From: UBA946 sp031550725
GTDB lineage: Bacteria > Bacillota > Clostridia > Oscillospirales > Ruminococcaceae
NCBI GenBank assembly: GCA_031550725.1
Contig: JAVBOH010000024.1
Coordinates: 1-56,720, forward strand
Reading direction: 5' to 3'
Length of the DNA: 56,720 bases
The notes beneath the pieces were generated by a model that made no database searches, was not told the origin of the DNA, and was given only the letters and a program-made list of their open reading frames with translations. The translations under genes and the position numbers were made by a program. Of the stretch, positions 1 to 9,183 are shown one piece after another. Each line of letters opens with the position of its first letter. The first letter of the stretch is position 1.

Positions 1-1334
1 GTTCCAGCAAATACAAGACCAGCTATTGCAGTATTTATAGCAGTGGTCTTAGCTGTTATTTCTGTGTTATTTGTCTCAGGCATTGCTAATGCAGTAGTTA
101 AATCTCCCCAACTAGCTGATGTATAATCAGTTGATGTCAAGTTTCCAGCATTAGTTTTTGCTGTTGATAATGCTTGTGCATTAGCTGGAGAGATGGCACT
201 TGGACTACCACTATTGCCACCATTGTCGCCAGAAGAACCACTGCCAGATGAACTGCCACCATTACTTGAATTACCATTATTAGCAGGTGTGTTAGTAGTA
301 GAAGAACTGTTTTCATTCTTAGACTTGCCGTTTGGCAAAGTTTCGCTCTTGCCAGTTTTAGTGTTCTTAATTGTAACATTCCCACCGGATTTATTAGTTA
401 CATTAACCAAAGCGTTGTTATCAGTCTTTTCTATAACAGACCCCTGAGCACCCTTTTCAAGAGTAATATTCATAGGTGCATCAGTTTTAATAGTCATTGG
501 CGAGCTAATAGACAAGTTTGAGCCTGCTGCATTTCTTGTCACTCTAACAGAATTATAATCACCATTGCTTGTTAGAGTTAGCCTTGACATCTTTGTATCA
601 ATAACAAGATTATTGATTTTACCATTGTTTGTAATTTTGCCAGTAGGGTTATTACCAGTCAAAGTAATACTTTCAATTTCAGAGTTTTTATCAGCAACAA
701 AGCTGAATTTATCATCTGAAATAATGAATTTATTACCCTTAGCCCTTTCTTTCCATGTGTTATACTTAATGTCCTTGATGTATATCATCTTGAATGTGCC
801 ACTATTGATTACATCGGAAAGAGGTGCATTAACAGTCAAAACCTTATCAGAATAATCACCCTTAACAAGCTTATACACAACAGATGTACTCTTATTCTGA
901 ATAGTAATCTTGCTTATATTGTCAGCTTTAAGCATTTTGTCCGCTCTTGACTGAAGTGCTGTTGTGCCATTTGCAGTCACAACAAGGAATGAAACAGAAG
1001 ATTTCTTGCCACTTTGAGCAGTAGCAGTAATCTTGACATTACCAGTCTTAATCGGAGTAACAACACCCTCTTTACTAACTGTCGCTATCTTTTGGTTAGA
1101 GCTTGAATACTTAATAGTATCAGTTGAATTTTTTGGTGTTAGTTTTGAAACAAGTACATATTCCGTACCAATATTTAGTACAGTTACGCCGTCGTCCACT
1201 GTGAGTACAATTTTTGTTGCAGGGATTTGGCTTGTCGCTGCGCTTACAGTATTTCTTAGCTGTGCATCAGGCAAAAGGCAGATACACATAACAATCGCTA
1301 TCATAAGGCTTGTGATTTTTCTTAGTTTTTTCAT
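1..1334 (-). CDS. Secreted surface protein with BIG2-type Ig-like and FIVAR-like domains (3' end outside window)
   Basis: Reading frame open from an ATG at 1334-1332 to the left edge, about 444 codons seen; the C-terminus lies outside the window. The start is preceded by an AGGAG-type site. The first 32 residues form a signal peptide (basic MKKLRK, hydrophobic core, AxA-like cleavage near NTVSAA). Residues ~38-115 read as a bacterial Ig-like BIG2 domain (IPATKI start, KIATVSKEGVVT, GNVKITATAQSG). A beta-rich middle with repeated N/T/S motifs follows, then a Gly/Ser/Asn linker (~335-375), then an Ala/Thr-rich helical segment resembling a FIVAR repeat. Such proteins are usually cell-wall or matrix adhesins; the function here is inferred. 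It lies 30 nt downstream of the larger surface gene and is probably co-transcribed with it. Confidence 0.8.
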   Translation of the reverse strand, partial: MKKLRKITSLMIAIVMCICLLPDAQLRNTVSAATSQIPATKIVLTVDDGVTVLNIGTEYVLVSKLTPKNSTDTIKYSSSNQKIATVSKEGVVTPIKTGNVKITATAQSGKKSSVSFLVVTANGTTALQSRADKMLKADNISKITIQNKSTSVVYKLVKGDYSDKVLTVNAPLSDVINSGTFKMIYIKDIKYNTWKERAKGNKFIISDDKFSFVADKNSEIESITLTGNNPTGKITNNGKINNLVIDTKMSRLTLTSNGDYNSVRVTRNAAGSNLSISSPMTIKTDAPMNITLEKGAQGSVIEKTDNNALVNVTNKSGGNVTIKNTKTGKSETLPNGKSKNENSSSTTNTPANNGNSSNGGSSSGSGSSGDNGGNSGSPSAISPANAQALSTAKTNAGNLTSTDYTSASWGDLTTALAMPETNNTEITAKTTAINTAIAGLVFAG

Positions 1335-1364
1335 TATAAAACTCTCCTCTCTCAACTCTCCACT

Positions 1365-4300
1365 CTATTTAATAACCGCAATAAACTCCCCACCATGAGT
1401 AATATCCTCAAAAGTAGTCTTCCCATCAGTACCAATAGTAGCCTTAGCAACAAGTACAAGCTTGTTATTCTTACTGTCATAACGATAAAGCTTAGCAGTC
1501 TTGCCTGCATTCTTTGAATTAAACTTAACTGTCAAATCGCAAGCAAAACCAAATGACTTGTCATCACCGAATGAGAATTGTGCTGTTGTACCCAACTTTT
1601 TCGCCTTATTCACAAGTGAAGTTGGTATTTTCTTTGTGTTGTACTTAACATTCAAATTAATATCTGCATTTATATTAGTTATCTTAGTGCTGTTAATCTT
1701 TATTGTGGCACCATTTGAAGTCACAATAACCAGATTAACATTTCTGCCCTTAAGTGTCTTTAGAATTTCAGGGCATATTGTAGGGTTATTAACCTTTACA
1801 GTGATTGTGCTGCCATTTTTAGCAGACTTTATTCTGTTGATTACAGTAGTCACACCACTTCCAGAAGATAATGAACCAGTAGTTATAACTGTGTTTGTTG
1901 TTGTGTGTGTTGGAGCGACTGGGTTTGATGGTGGATAATATGTGCTTGGGGTGTAGTTATTATTATTGCTGCCATTGTTTTCATTTCCACCGCTAGTACC
2001 GCCACCATTATTCTCATTTCCGCCACTGTTATTACTGCTGCTTGCTGCGATTTCAACGCTTGCAGGAACACCAGCAAATGCTGTCATTGTAGCTTTAACA
2101 CGTACCTCATATGTTCCTGCTGCAAGACCTGTGAGCTGTGATGATGTTATGGAAGTCCATGTGCTTTGTGTATTTAATCTGTATTCCATTGTTGTATCAA
2201 CATCAGTGATTATACCGTTATTATCACCGTTTGTTGTGTCTGTTTTGCTGATTGTTGGTGCAATAGGACGTGAATTAATTGCTAGGCTTTGTGGATTGCT
2301 GTCCACAGTTTCATCAGCAGCAACACCAAGCTTTACTATGCTGATTGTATTGCCATACCATGCCGCATCGATAACAATTTCTCCGCTTGCATTGGCTGTT
2401 TTTGTTGTGCCATTTACTGTATAAGCAGCGTTTGAAACAAGTCCTGTTAGCTTGCTTGAAACAAAGTCTACATCAGCAATAGGTGTGTTTTCCTGTAAAA
2501 CTGCTTGCGCTGTAACGGTTAAATTTATAGTGTATGGCAAATAGTTTACTGCATCGTTTACAAATAATACCGCTGTTGCACTGTCAGCATCAAACATTGT
2601 ATCATCCACATCAAAGGTTAAAATATTACCGCTTACAGAAACGTTTGATATCGCTGCATTATTGAACGGACCGCATACATAGCTTGCTCCTGCAGGAAGT
2701 ACTGGCAAAGTGATTGTGTTGCCTGTTGTCACTGTTTCTGCCTTGACATTGCCGCTTGCAGATGCAGTTCCTGTGTATGTTATTTGGTTGATAACACCAT
2801 CATTTCCTGACTTTGTGTTAACATCCAAAGTGTAATTATTTGTATTAGCAGTATCAAGCATAGTTATTGTATATGTATACGCCTTAGCAGTACCAGCATC
2901 AAAATTGCTGCCAGTATATACTGCACTTACAGAATAGTCTGTGTTTAGCACCAATGTATCACTGCCCATCAAGCCTGAAAATGTAACTGCACCTGCTGTT
3001 GCTGATGAAGTTCCGTCCCAGTTTTTTGTTGGTGGTGTAATAGTATCAATAGAAATGCTTGCCTTGCCAATTTCAAAGGTTTTGCTGACAGTTCCGCTGT
3101 AAATTCCTTTACCTGTGATACTAACAGTTGCTAAGCCTGTTGTTGAGTTGTTTGAATAAGTAACATTTTCATAATCTGTATTAAGCACAAGTGTTGTGCC
3201 GTCTGTTACTGTTATGCTTGGGGTTTGAGCTGAGCCGCTGTATGTGAATGGGCCGCCGTTTATTGTAATCATATCAGCGGTAAGCTGCTTTGCGGTTAGT
3301 GAAAATGCTATTGTTTTGCTGCCGATATTTTTATTATCCTCAAAGGATGCTGTAACGGTGTAATCACCTGCTGTCAGCGGCAGGCCATCGCTGTCAAGAG
3401 AGCCTGTTCCTTCTGCGACTGCTGAATATGTATAAGTCCAAGTCCCTGTGCCTGATGGTGTAAACTCAGTTGTGTCAATTCCTGCAGCAGAGCATTCTAA
3501 ATCGCCGCTGCCTGAGCAACTTTTGCTTTCATCCTCGAATGTAATTGCGCTGCTGACATCTGATTTTAATATAATTGTTGCAAAACCAGTTGTGTAGTTA
3601 TAATTTTCAGTAAGCATATCCTTAACTGTTTGATTTGGCACATAGAGGGTGTAGTGACAATTATTATCGGTTCTTCTAAATGCACTCTGTTTTATTTCTG
3701 TTACACTAGAAGGAATATATATGTTAATCGCCGAATTTTTAAGATCAAAAAATGAACCCTTACCTATGGTTGTAACACCGTTTGGAATAATAAATTCATC
3801 GTTTAATCTGGTACAAGCAAAAGCATCAGTATTGATAACATTATATCCAACTGGCAATGTTGAAATATTCAACGGACAGCGATCAAAAGCATAGATTCCT
3901 ATGAAAGCAATATTTTCCGGCAAAGCATTAAGAACTAGATTCGTATTACAAAAAGCGTTGTCACCAATAGATGTAATACTATTTGGCAGAGAAATTGATG
4001 TAAGTGTAATTTTGTAAGAAAAAGCTTGATTGGCAATTCCCGTAACAGTATATATAACACCGTTCTTTGTAACAGTTTCTGGTATAATATAACTGCTGTT
4101 ATTATAGTTATTTTCTACAAGCTCGACCGTTCCAACATCTCCATTAACTGTTAACACCTTATATTTTAATCCTGTGCTTGAATCAACAAATTCACCAGTA
4201 TTGCTGTATAAAACTTTAAATGGTGCTGAAGCTTTGTTTTTATTTCCTGAAGTGCTTCCAGCTGCCACACTTGTTGGTATCGAAACAGTTATCGTATCAC

Positions 4301-5231
4301 CATAGCTGCCAGTTGGGGTTACAGTTGCTGTATAAACACTGCCTGAGCCTGAAAAATTTGATATACTTCCGTTTGTAATAGTGATATCTGTATCATCAAA
4401 ACCAAAAACATCCTCATCAAAGGTTATAGTTATATCAAATGCACCTAATGTAAAATCTGAACTTGTGCTTGTTATTGTGACATCTATCATGCTTTGAAAT
4501 TCAGTTTTAAATATATCAGCTTTTGTATCTATCCAAATCGCAGGACGTATCTCATTTGGAGAATCAACAGTTCTACTTGTAATACTTCCATTGCTAACAC
4601 AACCTACCAAAGAACTCGCATAATCACGAAGCCACCAATCAAAACTATCCTCAGCAGCAATTCGATCATCATCGTCAGCGAAATAATCAGCGTTTCCTGC
4701 TTCTGCGCCACTAAGCAAAAAAACTTTTGAATCGTCAGCATCGCTGTTTGCAATAACACTGCCTGTGAAGTCAATACCATCAAATGAAAAATTCGTACTG
4801 TTGAAGAAGTTAGTATTATTTAAAAAACTATTTACTTCTGACTTGTACCAATATCCAGATCCTTTATCATTCCTAACTGTCATATAAATAACATTGCCAT
4901 CTGTTCTTCTGAGAACATCATCAAGTAAAAGCAAGGCTTTGCCGTCTGCTTTAACCTCAAGAACTCTCCAAACAAGGTCATGTTCGTTATAACTGCCCAA
5001 TGTAACTGTGCGTGGGGTTGATGTCCATGTTCCCACTGCCATTTGAGAAACATTAGTAACAACCGAAGCATCAGCAAATACATCCAAAAATTTTGTCGGC
5101 ATAACCCCTGCCGCCAACGCAAAGGTCAAAGCCCATGCTAAAAATTTATAAGCTGTCGCTCGCTTAATAGTCTTAATAGTCCTCTTTGGTTTTTCTACTA
5201 AATGTTCAGGTTTGTAAGTCATTTTTGTCAT
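1365..5231 (-). CDS. Large secreted multidomain surface protein (DUF6273-like, Ig-like, BspA LRR, MBG/YDG-type repeats)
   Basis: A 1288-residue exported protein. A long basic N-region (~28 residues) precedes a hydrophobic core and an ADA-type cleavage site near residue 54. Residues ~60-235 resemble the DUF6273 module (VTLGSYNEHDLVWRVLEV, WWLRDY). An Ig-like fold follows (~245-335), then BspA-type leucine-rich repeats (~345-545; ITSIGDNAFCN, VTEIKQSAFRR). Next come MBG- and YDG-like modules (~650-815; KNWDGTSSATAG is typical of YDG), more Ig-like repeats, a Gly/Asn/Pro/Thr linker (~1085-1130) and a C-terminal beta domain shared by Clostridia surface proteins. No LPXTG or SLH motif is evident, so attachment is unclear. 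The start has AGGAGG at 5240-5245. Likely role: adhesion or matrix binding (inference from domains). Confidence 0.85.
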   Translation of the reverse strand: MTKMTYKPEHLVEKPKRTIKTIKRATAYKFLAWALTFALAAGVMPTKFLDVFADASVVTNVSQMAVGTWTSTPRTVTLGSYNEHDLVWRVLEVKADGKALLLLDDVLRRTDGNVIYMTVRNDKGSGYWYKSEVNSFLNNTNFFNSTNFSFDGIDFTGSVIANSDADDSKVFLLSGAEAGNADYFADDDDRIAAEDSFDWWLRDYASSLVGCVSNGSITSRTVDSPNEIRPAIWIDTKADIFKTEFQSMIDVTITSTSSDFTLGAFDITITFDEDVFGFDDTDITITNGSISNFSGSGSVYTATVTPTGSYGDTITVSIPTSVAAGSTSGNKNKASAPFKVLYSNTGEFVDSSTGLKYKVLTVNGDVGTVELVENNYNNSSYIIPETVTKNGVIYTVTGIANQAFSYKITLTSISLPNSITSIGDNAFCNTNLVLNALPENIAFIGIYAFDRCPLNISTLPVGYNVINTDAFACTRLNDEFIIPNGVTTIGKGSFFDLKNSAINIYIPSSVTEIKQSAFRRTDNNCHYTLYVPNQTVKDMLTENYNYTTGFATIILKSDVSSAITFEDESKSCSGSGDLECSAAGIDTTEFTPSGTGTWTYTYSAVAEGTGSLDSDGLPLTAGDYTVTASFEDNKNIGSKTIAFSLTAKQLTADMITINGGPFTYSGSAQTPSITVTDGTTLVLNTDYENVTYSNNSTTGLATVSITGKGIYSGTVSKTFEIGKASISIDTITPPTKNWDGTSSATAGAVTFSGLMGSDTLVLNTDYSVSAVYTGSNFDAGTAKAYTYTITMLDTANTNNYTLDVNTKSGNDGVINQITYTGTASASGNVKAETVTTGNTITLPVLPAGASYVCGPFNNAAISNVSVSGNILTFDVDDTMFDADSATAVLFVNDAVNYLPYTINLTVTAQAVLQENTPIADVDFVSSKLTGLVSNAAYTVNGTTKTANASGEIVIDAAWYGNTISIVKLGVAADETVDSNPQSLAINSRPIAPTISKTDTTNGDNNGIITDVDTTMEYRLNTQSTWTSITSSQLTGLAAGTYEVRVKATMTAFAGVPASVEIAASSSNNSGGNENNGGGTSGGNENNGSNNNNYTPSTYYPPSNPVAPTHTTTNTVITTGSLSSGSGVTTVINRIKSAKNGSTITVKVNNPTICPEILKTLKGRNVNLVIVTSNGATIKINSTKITNINADINLNVKYNTKKIPTSLVNKAKKLGTTAQFSFGDDKSFGFACDLTVKFNSKNAGKTAKLYRYDSKNNKLVLVAKATIGTDGKTTFEDITHGGEFIAVIK

Positions 5232-5239
5232 AATAAATT

Positions 5240-5245
5240 CCTCCT
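5240..5245 (-). promoter_or_regulatory. Ribosome binding site of the large surface protein
   Basis: A perfect AGGAGG on the minus strand lies 8 nt before the ATG at 5231, which fixes the start upstream of the unusually long signal-peptide N-region. Confidence 0.7.
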
Positions 5246-5314
5246 TAAATTTCCCTTATTTACTTGATATGTAGTTTTTGCATACTTACTTATTATTATA
5301 ACATAAAATAATAT

Positions 5315-5352
5315 AAAAAGTGCGAAGGTTTCTAAAAAGTTACCTTCGCACC
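5315..5352 (-). terminator. Rho-independent terminator after the response regulator gene
   Basis: The arms GTGCGAAGGT and ACCTTCGCAC (5342-5351 and 5320-5329) are perfectly complementary, with a 12-nt loop and a T run on the minus strand. It separates the two-component system from the surface-protein operon, so the latter should have its own promoter; a TATAAT-like sequence occurs near 5295-5305. Confidence 0.85.
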
Positions 5353-5360
5353 AATTAATT

Positions 5361-6041
5361 TTATTTTATTTGGAATTGATATCCCTTTCCACGAACTGCT
5401 GAAATAGTATAATCACTTTTTTCAAGCTTTTTACGTATTTTTGAAACCTGTATTTTAACAGCATTATAATCATTGTTAGGCGTTTGTTTCCATAACCTTT
5501 CATACAGATGCTCTGCACTGAAATATTTGTTTTCATTCCTTGCAAAGTGCAGCAAAAGCAAAAATTCCTTGTAAGTGAGCAAAATATCCTTATCGTTAAC
5601 AAATGCCCTGCTTGACGTTATATCAAGCGTAAGATTTCCAAGCGTAAGCACTACTTCCTTAGCAGGATTTTTCATCACCCTGCGCCTCATAACTGCCGCA
5701 ACACGCTGTATAAGTTCTTCAAGCATAAATGGTTTCGTGATATAATCATCACCACCAATAGAAAGCCCACGAATTTTATCCGCATGTTCACTGCATGAAG
5801 TGAGAAAAAGAATATGCGCATCAGTAGTGTCACGTATTTCCTCACAAAAATTATATCCATCCCCATCAGGCAAAATAACATCAAGCAGAATAATATCAGG
5901 CTCATTGTCTGCAAGATGTTCTCGTGCTTTGGAAAGTGTTAATGCAGTTAACACCATATATCCTGCACCCTCAAGTGCACGCTTATTAATTTCATTAAGT
6001 TCCACATTATCCTCAACCAACAACACTGTTTGTCTGCTCAT
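5361..6041 (-). CDS. OmpR/PhoB-family response regulator
   Basis: A 226-residue DNA-binding response regulator. The receiver domain (~1-120) has the acidic pair E10/D11, phosphoacceptor D54 in DIILLDVILPDG, T81 and conserved K103 (ITKPF). The C-terminal winged helix (~130-226) carries the family signature (LLTYKEFLLLLHFARN, VKIQVSKIRKKL, VRGKGYQF). Its start lies inside the end of the upstream kinase gene (29-nt overlap), so the two are translationally coupled and almost certainly partners. The surface-protein operon just downstream is a plausible target, but that is inference from position. Confidence 0.95.
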   Translation of the reverse strand: MSRQTVLLVEDNVELNEINKRALEGAGYMVLTALTLSKAREHLADNEPDIILLDVILPDGDGYNFCEEIRDTTDAHILFLTSCSEHADKIRGLSIGGDDYITKPFMLEELIQRVAAVMRRRVMKNPAKEVVLTLGNLTLDITSSRAFVNDKDILLTYKEFLLLLHFARNENKYFSAEHLYERLWKQTPNNDYNAVKIQVSKIRKKLEKSDYTISAVRGKGYQFQIK

Positions 6042-7455
6042 TTTCTATACCCTCTTTCCAAATTGGTAAAGTGAACTTAACACTTGTACCCTTATTAAGT
6101 TCACTTTCAATTGTAATATCTCCATTATGTAAAGTAATAATTTCCTTGCATATACTAAGACCTATGCCACTGCTCCCATTTCCACTTACACCACGTTCAA
6201 AAATATTTGGCAGCAGCTCATTCGGTATTCCATTGCCAGTATCAGCAATGGTAACCACAACAAAATCATTTTCTGTATGTGCATTAATATGCACCTCACC
6301 ATCTTGAATATGATTTCGTGTATTCTGCAAAAGGTTGAAAAGCACTTGAGTGATTTCATTAGCACTGGCATATACATCAGGAAGTGTATCAGGAATATCA
6401 ATTGTAATCGTCGTATTCTTACGCATGAGAATTGGAGTATATAACCTAGCTGCACCGTTTATCAGTTGGGTTAGCGAGGTGCGTTCTTTTAAACTACATT
6501 CGTCCTGTTTGCGAGTATAGTTGTTAATTTCCTGCAAAAGCTTTGCAATACGCTGTGTTTCAATTGATATTTTATCAAGGTCTTTGGCTGTTTGCTCATC
6601 AACACCTTTTCGACGCATTTCCATTGCAATAAGTTCAGAATATCCTGATAAAACAGCTAAGGGAGTTCGAGTTTCATGGGTAATAGTTGCAATAAGCTCC
6701 ATCTTCATTTTATTATGTCTGTCAAGTGCAGCATTTTCATTGGAAAGCTGTTGTTCCATAAGCTTTGCTTCTGCTTCCAAGTGTGCAGTTTTTGTAACGC
6801 TGTCAAAAACACGTAAAACGAGCCAGTAAACCAGAAATGAAAGAACAGCCAATGCAATAAAAACAACTGGGAAAAAATAATCCAAAACATTTTTATGATA
6901 AAAATCATCACAATGATATGTAGTAACAACAATAAAAAAAACAGGCAGTATCCATAAGCCTTTCATATCCTCAGAACGTACTTGACTTAAACGAGGAGTA
7001 ATAATACGCTGGGTGATAAAGCTTACAATCAGATATAGTGCAATTCTCATCAAAATAAATATAGGATACCATAAAATCTCTCTGCGTGAATCAATTACAG
7101 GAACACCAGTAAGCGTACTGACAGCATATTCAAATTCTGTTCCCAAACAAACCACGTGTGCGGTCATACAAATTACAAACAGCTGTTTATTTATTCCGAC
7201 TTCCACTGTTTTTCGGTAGTAGATAAATCCAACAACCATAAATATGATAAAAAATAAAGTTACTTCGCATTTAATAGATAAGAATTCCAGTATTTCAGGT
7301 ATCGCTGCTAAAGGAAAGCAAACCAAAGCAGATTCTAAAGCGATTTTCTTCATAGGTCGGTTGAGCTTATCTTTAAACGGTTGATAACACAAAAACACGC
7401 ATGGATACAGCGTTACAAACTGATATAGGATATATATTATTAGATGACTTGTCAT
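6013..7455 (-). CDS. Sensor histidine kinase with multi-pass membrane input domain
   Basis: A 480-residue membrane kinase. The first ~215 residues contain about seven hydrophobic segments, like the 7TM-type input domains of Firmicutes kinases, with no sizeable extracellular sensor, which suggests a membrane or small-ligand signal. A short coiled coil (~222-250) leads to HisKA with phosphoacceptor H260 (ITHETRTPLAVL) and a HATPase_c domain with an N box (NEITQVLFNLLQNT), G1 (DTGNGIP) and G2 (GSSGIGLSI). It autophosphorylates and passes phosphate to the overlapping response regulator. The start ATG has a moderate GAGAGG site. The signal is unknown. Confidence 0.93.
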   Translation of the reverse strand: MTSHLIIYILYQFVTLYPCVFLCYQPFKDKLNRPMKKIALESALVCFPLAAIPEILEFLSIKCEVTLFFIIFMVVGFIYYRKTVEVGINKQLFVICMTAHVVCLGTEFEYAVSTLTGVPVIDSRREILWYPIFILMRIALYLIVSFITQRIITPRLSQVRSEDMKGLWILPVFFIVVTTYHCDDFYHKNVLDYFFPVVFIALAVLSFLVYWLVLRVFDSVTKTAHLEAEAKLMEQQLSNENAALDRHNKMKMELIATITHETRTPLAVLSGYSELIAMEMRRKGVDEQTAKDLDKISIETQRIAKLLQEINNYTRKQDECSLKERTSLTQLINGAARLYTPILMRKNTTITIDIPDTLPDVYASANEITQVLFNLLQNTRNHIQDGEVHINAHTENDFVVVTIADTGNGIPNELLPNIFERGVSGNGSSGIGLSICKEIITLHNGDITIESELNKGTSVKFTLPIWKEGIENEQTNSVVG

Positions 7456-7632
7456 ATTTTGTTCGCCTCTCTATTTTTTATTGTTATATGCTTCGATTAT
7501 CATTTTCTTTTATTAAGTATAGCAAATTTCTTGGGGTTTGACAAGTATGTAAAAATTTATCCAATACAGGTTGTTTAGTCGTGTACAATTTTCGTGATAA
7601 TAATAGTAATATTTACTTGTATAGCCAATAAT

Positions 7633-7673
7633 AAAAAGAGATATTAGGATAATTAATTCCCAATATCTCTTTT
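7633..7673. terminator. Bidirectional hairpin terminator
   Basis: The inverted repeat AAGAGATATT / AATATCTCTT (about 7636-7671) has T-rich tails on both strands. It lies between the kinase promoter region and the integrase remnant. It probably stops plus-strand transcripts, and minus-strand readthrough from the tRNA side. Confidence 0.6.
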
Positions 7674-7740
7674 GTTTCGTTCTGACTGTCAATCACGTTT
7701 AATGTATCTTTATCATATTAACGTAAACTCGAGGTTTTCA

Positions 7741-7926
7741 TTGCATTTGGGCATTTTTACTCTTCGAATCACCAATGGTGTGGATGTTAAGACCGTTCAG
7801 TCATGTTAAAATCACGGCACCCCAACAACGACGCTTTCAATCTACGCCAGAACATTTCAATCTGTACAAGTTAGAGCAATGGACACGATTGCTGATATTA
7901 TTAATTTAAATAGAGCTACGACTTGA
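7741..7926 (+). pseudogene. Decayed C-terminal end of a tyrosine recombinase (integrase)
   Basis: The plus-strand frame from 7771 reads ITNGVDVKTVQSC, a stop at 7807-7809, then NHGTPTTTLSIYARTFQS and VQVRAMDTIADI to a TGA at 7924-7926. This matches the end of phage/Tn-type tyrosine integrases: helix before the LGH motif, the H of the (L)(G/N)H box, TTT, then the catalytic Tyr context (SIYA). The in-frame stop, loss of the preceding HxLRHT block and absence of the rest of the gene show that it is dead. It ends 88 nt from the 3' end of tRNA-Leu, a usual attachment site, so it is best explained as debris of an integrated element. Confidence 0.7.
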
Positions 7927-7961
7927 ATAACAGACAAGTAACGGACAAAGTGAATTTGGGT

Positions 7962-8008
7962 AAAAAAATATTGCTCTCAAATCCCATCGATACGAGGTTT
8001 GAGAGCAA
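7962..8008 (-). terminator. Terminator of tRNA-Leu
   Basis: The perfect 11-bp arms TTGCTCTCAAA / TTTGAGAGCAA (8008-7998 and 7981-7971) are followed on the minus strand by a run of seven T residues, starting 6 nt beyond the tRNA CCA end. Confidence 0.9.
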
Positions 8009-8013
8009 GTATT

Positions 8014-8100
8014 TGGTGCCGCTAACCGGACTTGAACCGGTACGATATTTCTACCAAGGGATTTTAAGTCCCTCGTGTCTGCCTATTCCACCACAGCGGC
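8014..8100 (-). tRNA. tRNA-Leu (anticodon UAA)
   Basis: An 87-nt class II tRNA on the minus strand. The acceptor stem GCCGCTG pairs with TAGCGGC, the anticodon loop ACTTAAAAT sits within a GGGA/TCCC-type stem, there is a long variable arm, and the T arm has GGTTCAAGTCC. CCA is encoded (8014-8016). The adjacent recombinase remnant suggests that this gene's 3' end once served as an attachment site. Confidence 0.95.
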
Positions 8101-8342
8101 GTGTGAATGATACTAATATATTATACATTACAATAAAATAAAAGTCAATAGTTTTTTAAAAATATTTCGATTAAAATATCAAGTAATATGATATATAACA
8201 ATAAAAATGAATACAAACAATTTAAATATCATATATATTATATAATTGTGAAGGATAATTAATACAAAATTCATTTAATATTTATTCATTTATTTCTATA
8301 ACATGATATAATTAAGAAAAACAATTTTAGGAGAAATGTATA

Positions 8343-8990
8343 ATGGGGTTGTTTTCATCAAGCAAAGCAGACAAAAAATCTGATAAATCTAATCAAATTC
8401 ACTTACAGAATATAGTTTTCAATACAAATGAAAATGATTTAATGGTATCACCGGCGTTTTTAAAGGAGATGACAGATAGATATGCAGGGAAAAGGCTTGC
8501 ACAGATAAACAAAAATTTATCTGCAATGAGCAATACAAAATCTCCGATAAGATTTTTTCAATATTGTGATATAATTGATACTTGCATAAGTGAGTTATGT
8601 CAGATTGAGCCATATTACAAATTTAAAAAGCCTGTTCCGTCTGAATTTAAAGGTGTACTTGCAAGCAAACATGAACATACGATATCAACCATGTTTAACA
8701 GAGCATGGAAGAGTATATTGAATAAGGCATCATTAGTGGATGGTGTACCAAAAGATACATTGCCGTTTGAAGAACTTTTAAGAGAAATGATGATGTTTGA
8801 GGATCGTCTTGCACCAGTGCATCTTGCAGCTATTGAAATGTATAAAAACTCGTTAACCAAAAACCAAACTGCTGAAGATAAGGCTAATCTTGAAGCTATG
8901 GAAGAAACGATGTTAGAAAACGATGACGGAATGAGTTTAGATATGGACTTAGATATGGACGATATGGATATCGATGAATTGGAAATATAA
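8343..8990 (+). CDS. Uncharacterised protein with acidic Met-Asp-rich tail
   Basis: A 215-residue soluble protein I do not recognise. The start has an AGGAG site about 8 nt upstream, and a GATATAAT -10-like sequence lies near 8303-8311. No signal peptide or membrane segment. The N-terminus is basic and low-complexity (KADKKSDKS), the body (~30-175) looks helical (AFLKEMTDRYAGKRLAQIN, FEDRLAPVHLAAIEMYKN), and the last ~20 residues alternate Met/Asp/Leu (DMDLDMDDMDIDELEI). Such a tail could bind a basic partner or metal, but this is speculation. It stands alone between tRNA-Leu and a secreted Ig-like protein. Confidence 0.75.
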   Translation: MGLFSSSKADKKSDKSNQIHLQNIVFNTNENDLMVSPAFLKEMTDRYAGKRLAQINKNLSAMSNTKSPIRFFQYCDIIDTCISELCQIEPYYKFKKPVPSEFKGVLASKHEHTISTMFNRAWKSILNKASLVDGVPKDTLPFEELLREMMMFEDRLAPVHLAAIEMYKNSLTKNQTAEDKANLEAMEETMLENDDGMSLDMDLDMDDMDIDELEI

Positions 8991-9088
8991 TATATCATGA
9001 TGAATGCAGGAATCACGAAAGTGTGACCTGCATTTTGTATTCGGTATGAATGTTGAAAAGACTGAAAATATGTTGTAAATTATAATCG

Positions 9089-9141
9089 CATAAATATTGA
9101 TTATGTATTGTAACCATGTGAATTATATGTTATAATATACA
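9089..9141 (+). promoter_or_regulatory. Probable sigma-A promoter of the secreted Ig-like protein gene
   Basis: A TTGTAA -35 near 9108 and a TATAAT -10 near 9131 are separated by 17 nt, about 45 nt before the ATG at 9184. Confidence 0.5.
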
Positions 9142-9183
9142 AGAAAGTAAATGAAATTTAGACATTTGAAAGGAAGTCACATA

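Noticed and set aside
1501..2424. Long plus-strand open frames opposite the large surface protein
   Set aside because: Antisense shadows produced by its Thr/Asn/Val-rich codons; no ribosome sites, hydrophobic nonsense composition.
7923..8141. Open frame of 72 codons on the plus strand
   Set aside because: It runs antisense through tRNA-Leu and its terminator; the apparent peptide is tRNA sequence read as protein.
9151..9183. Earlier ATG for the secreted Ig-like protein
   Set aside because: It would place the ribosome site inside the gene and put a non-signal extension before a clean signal peptide.
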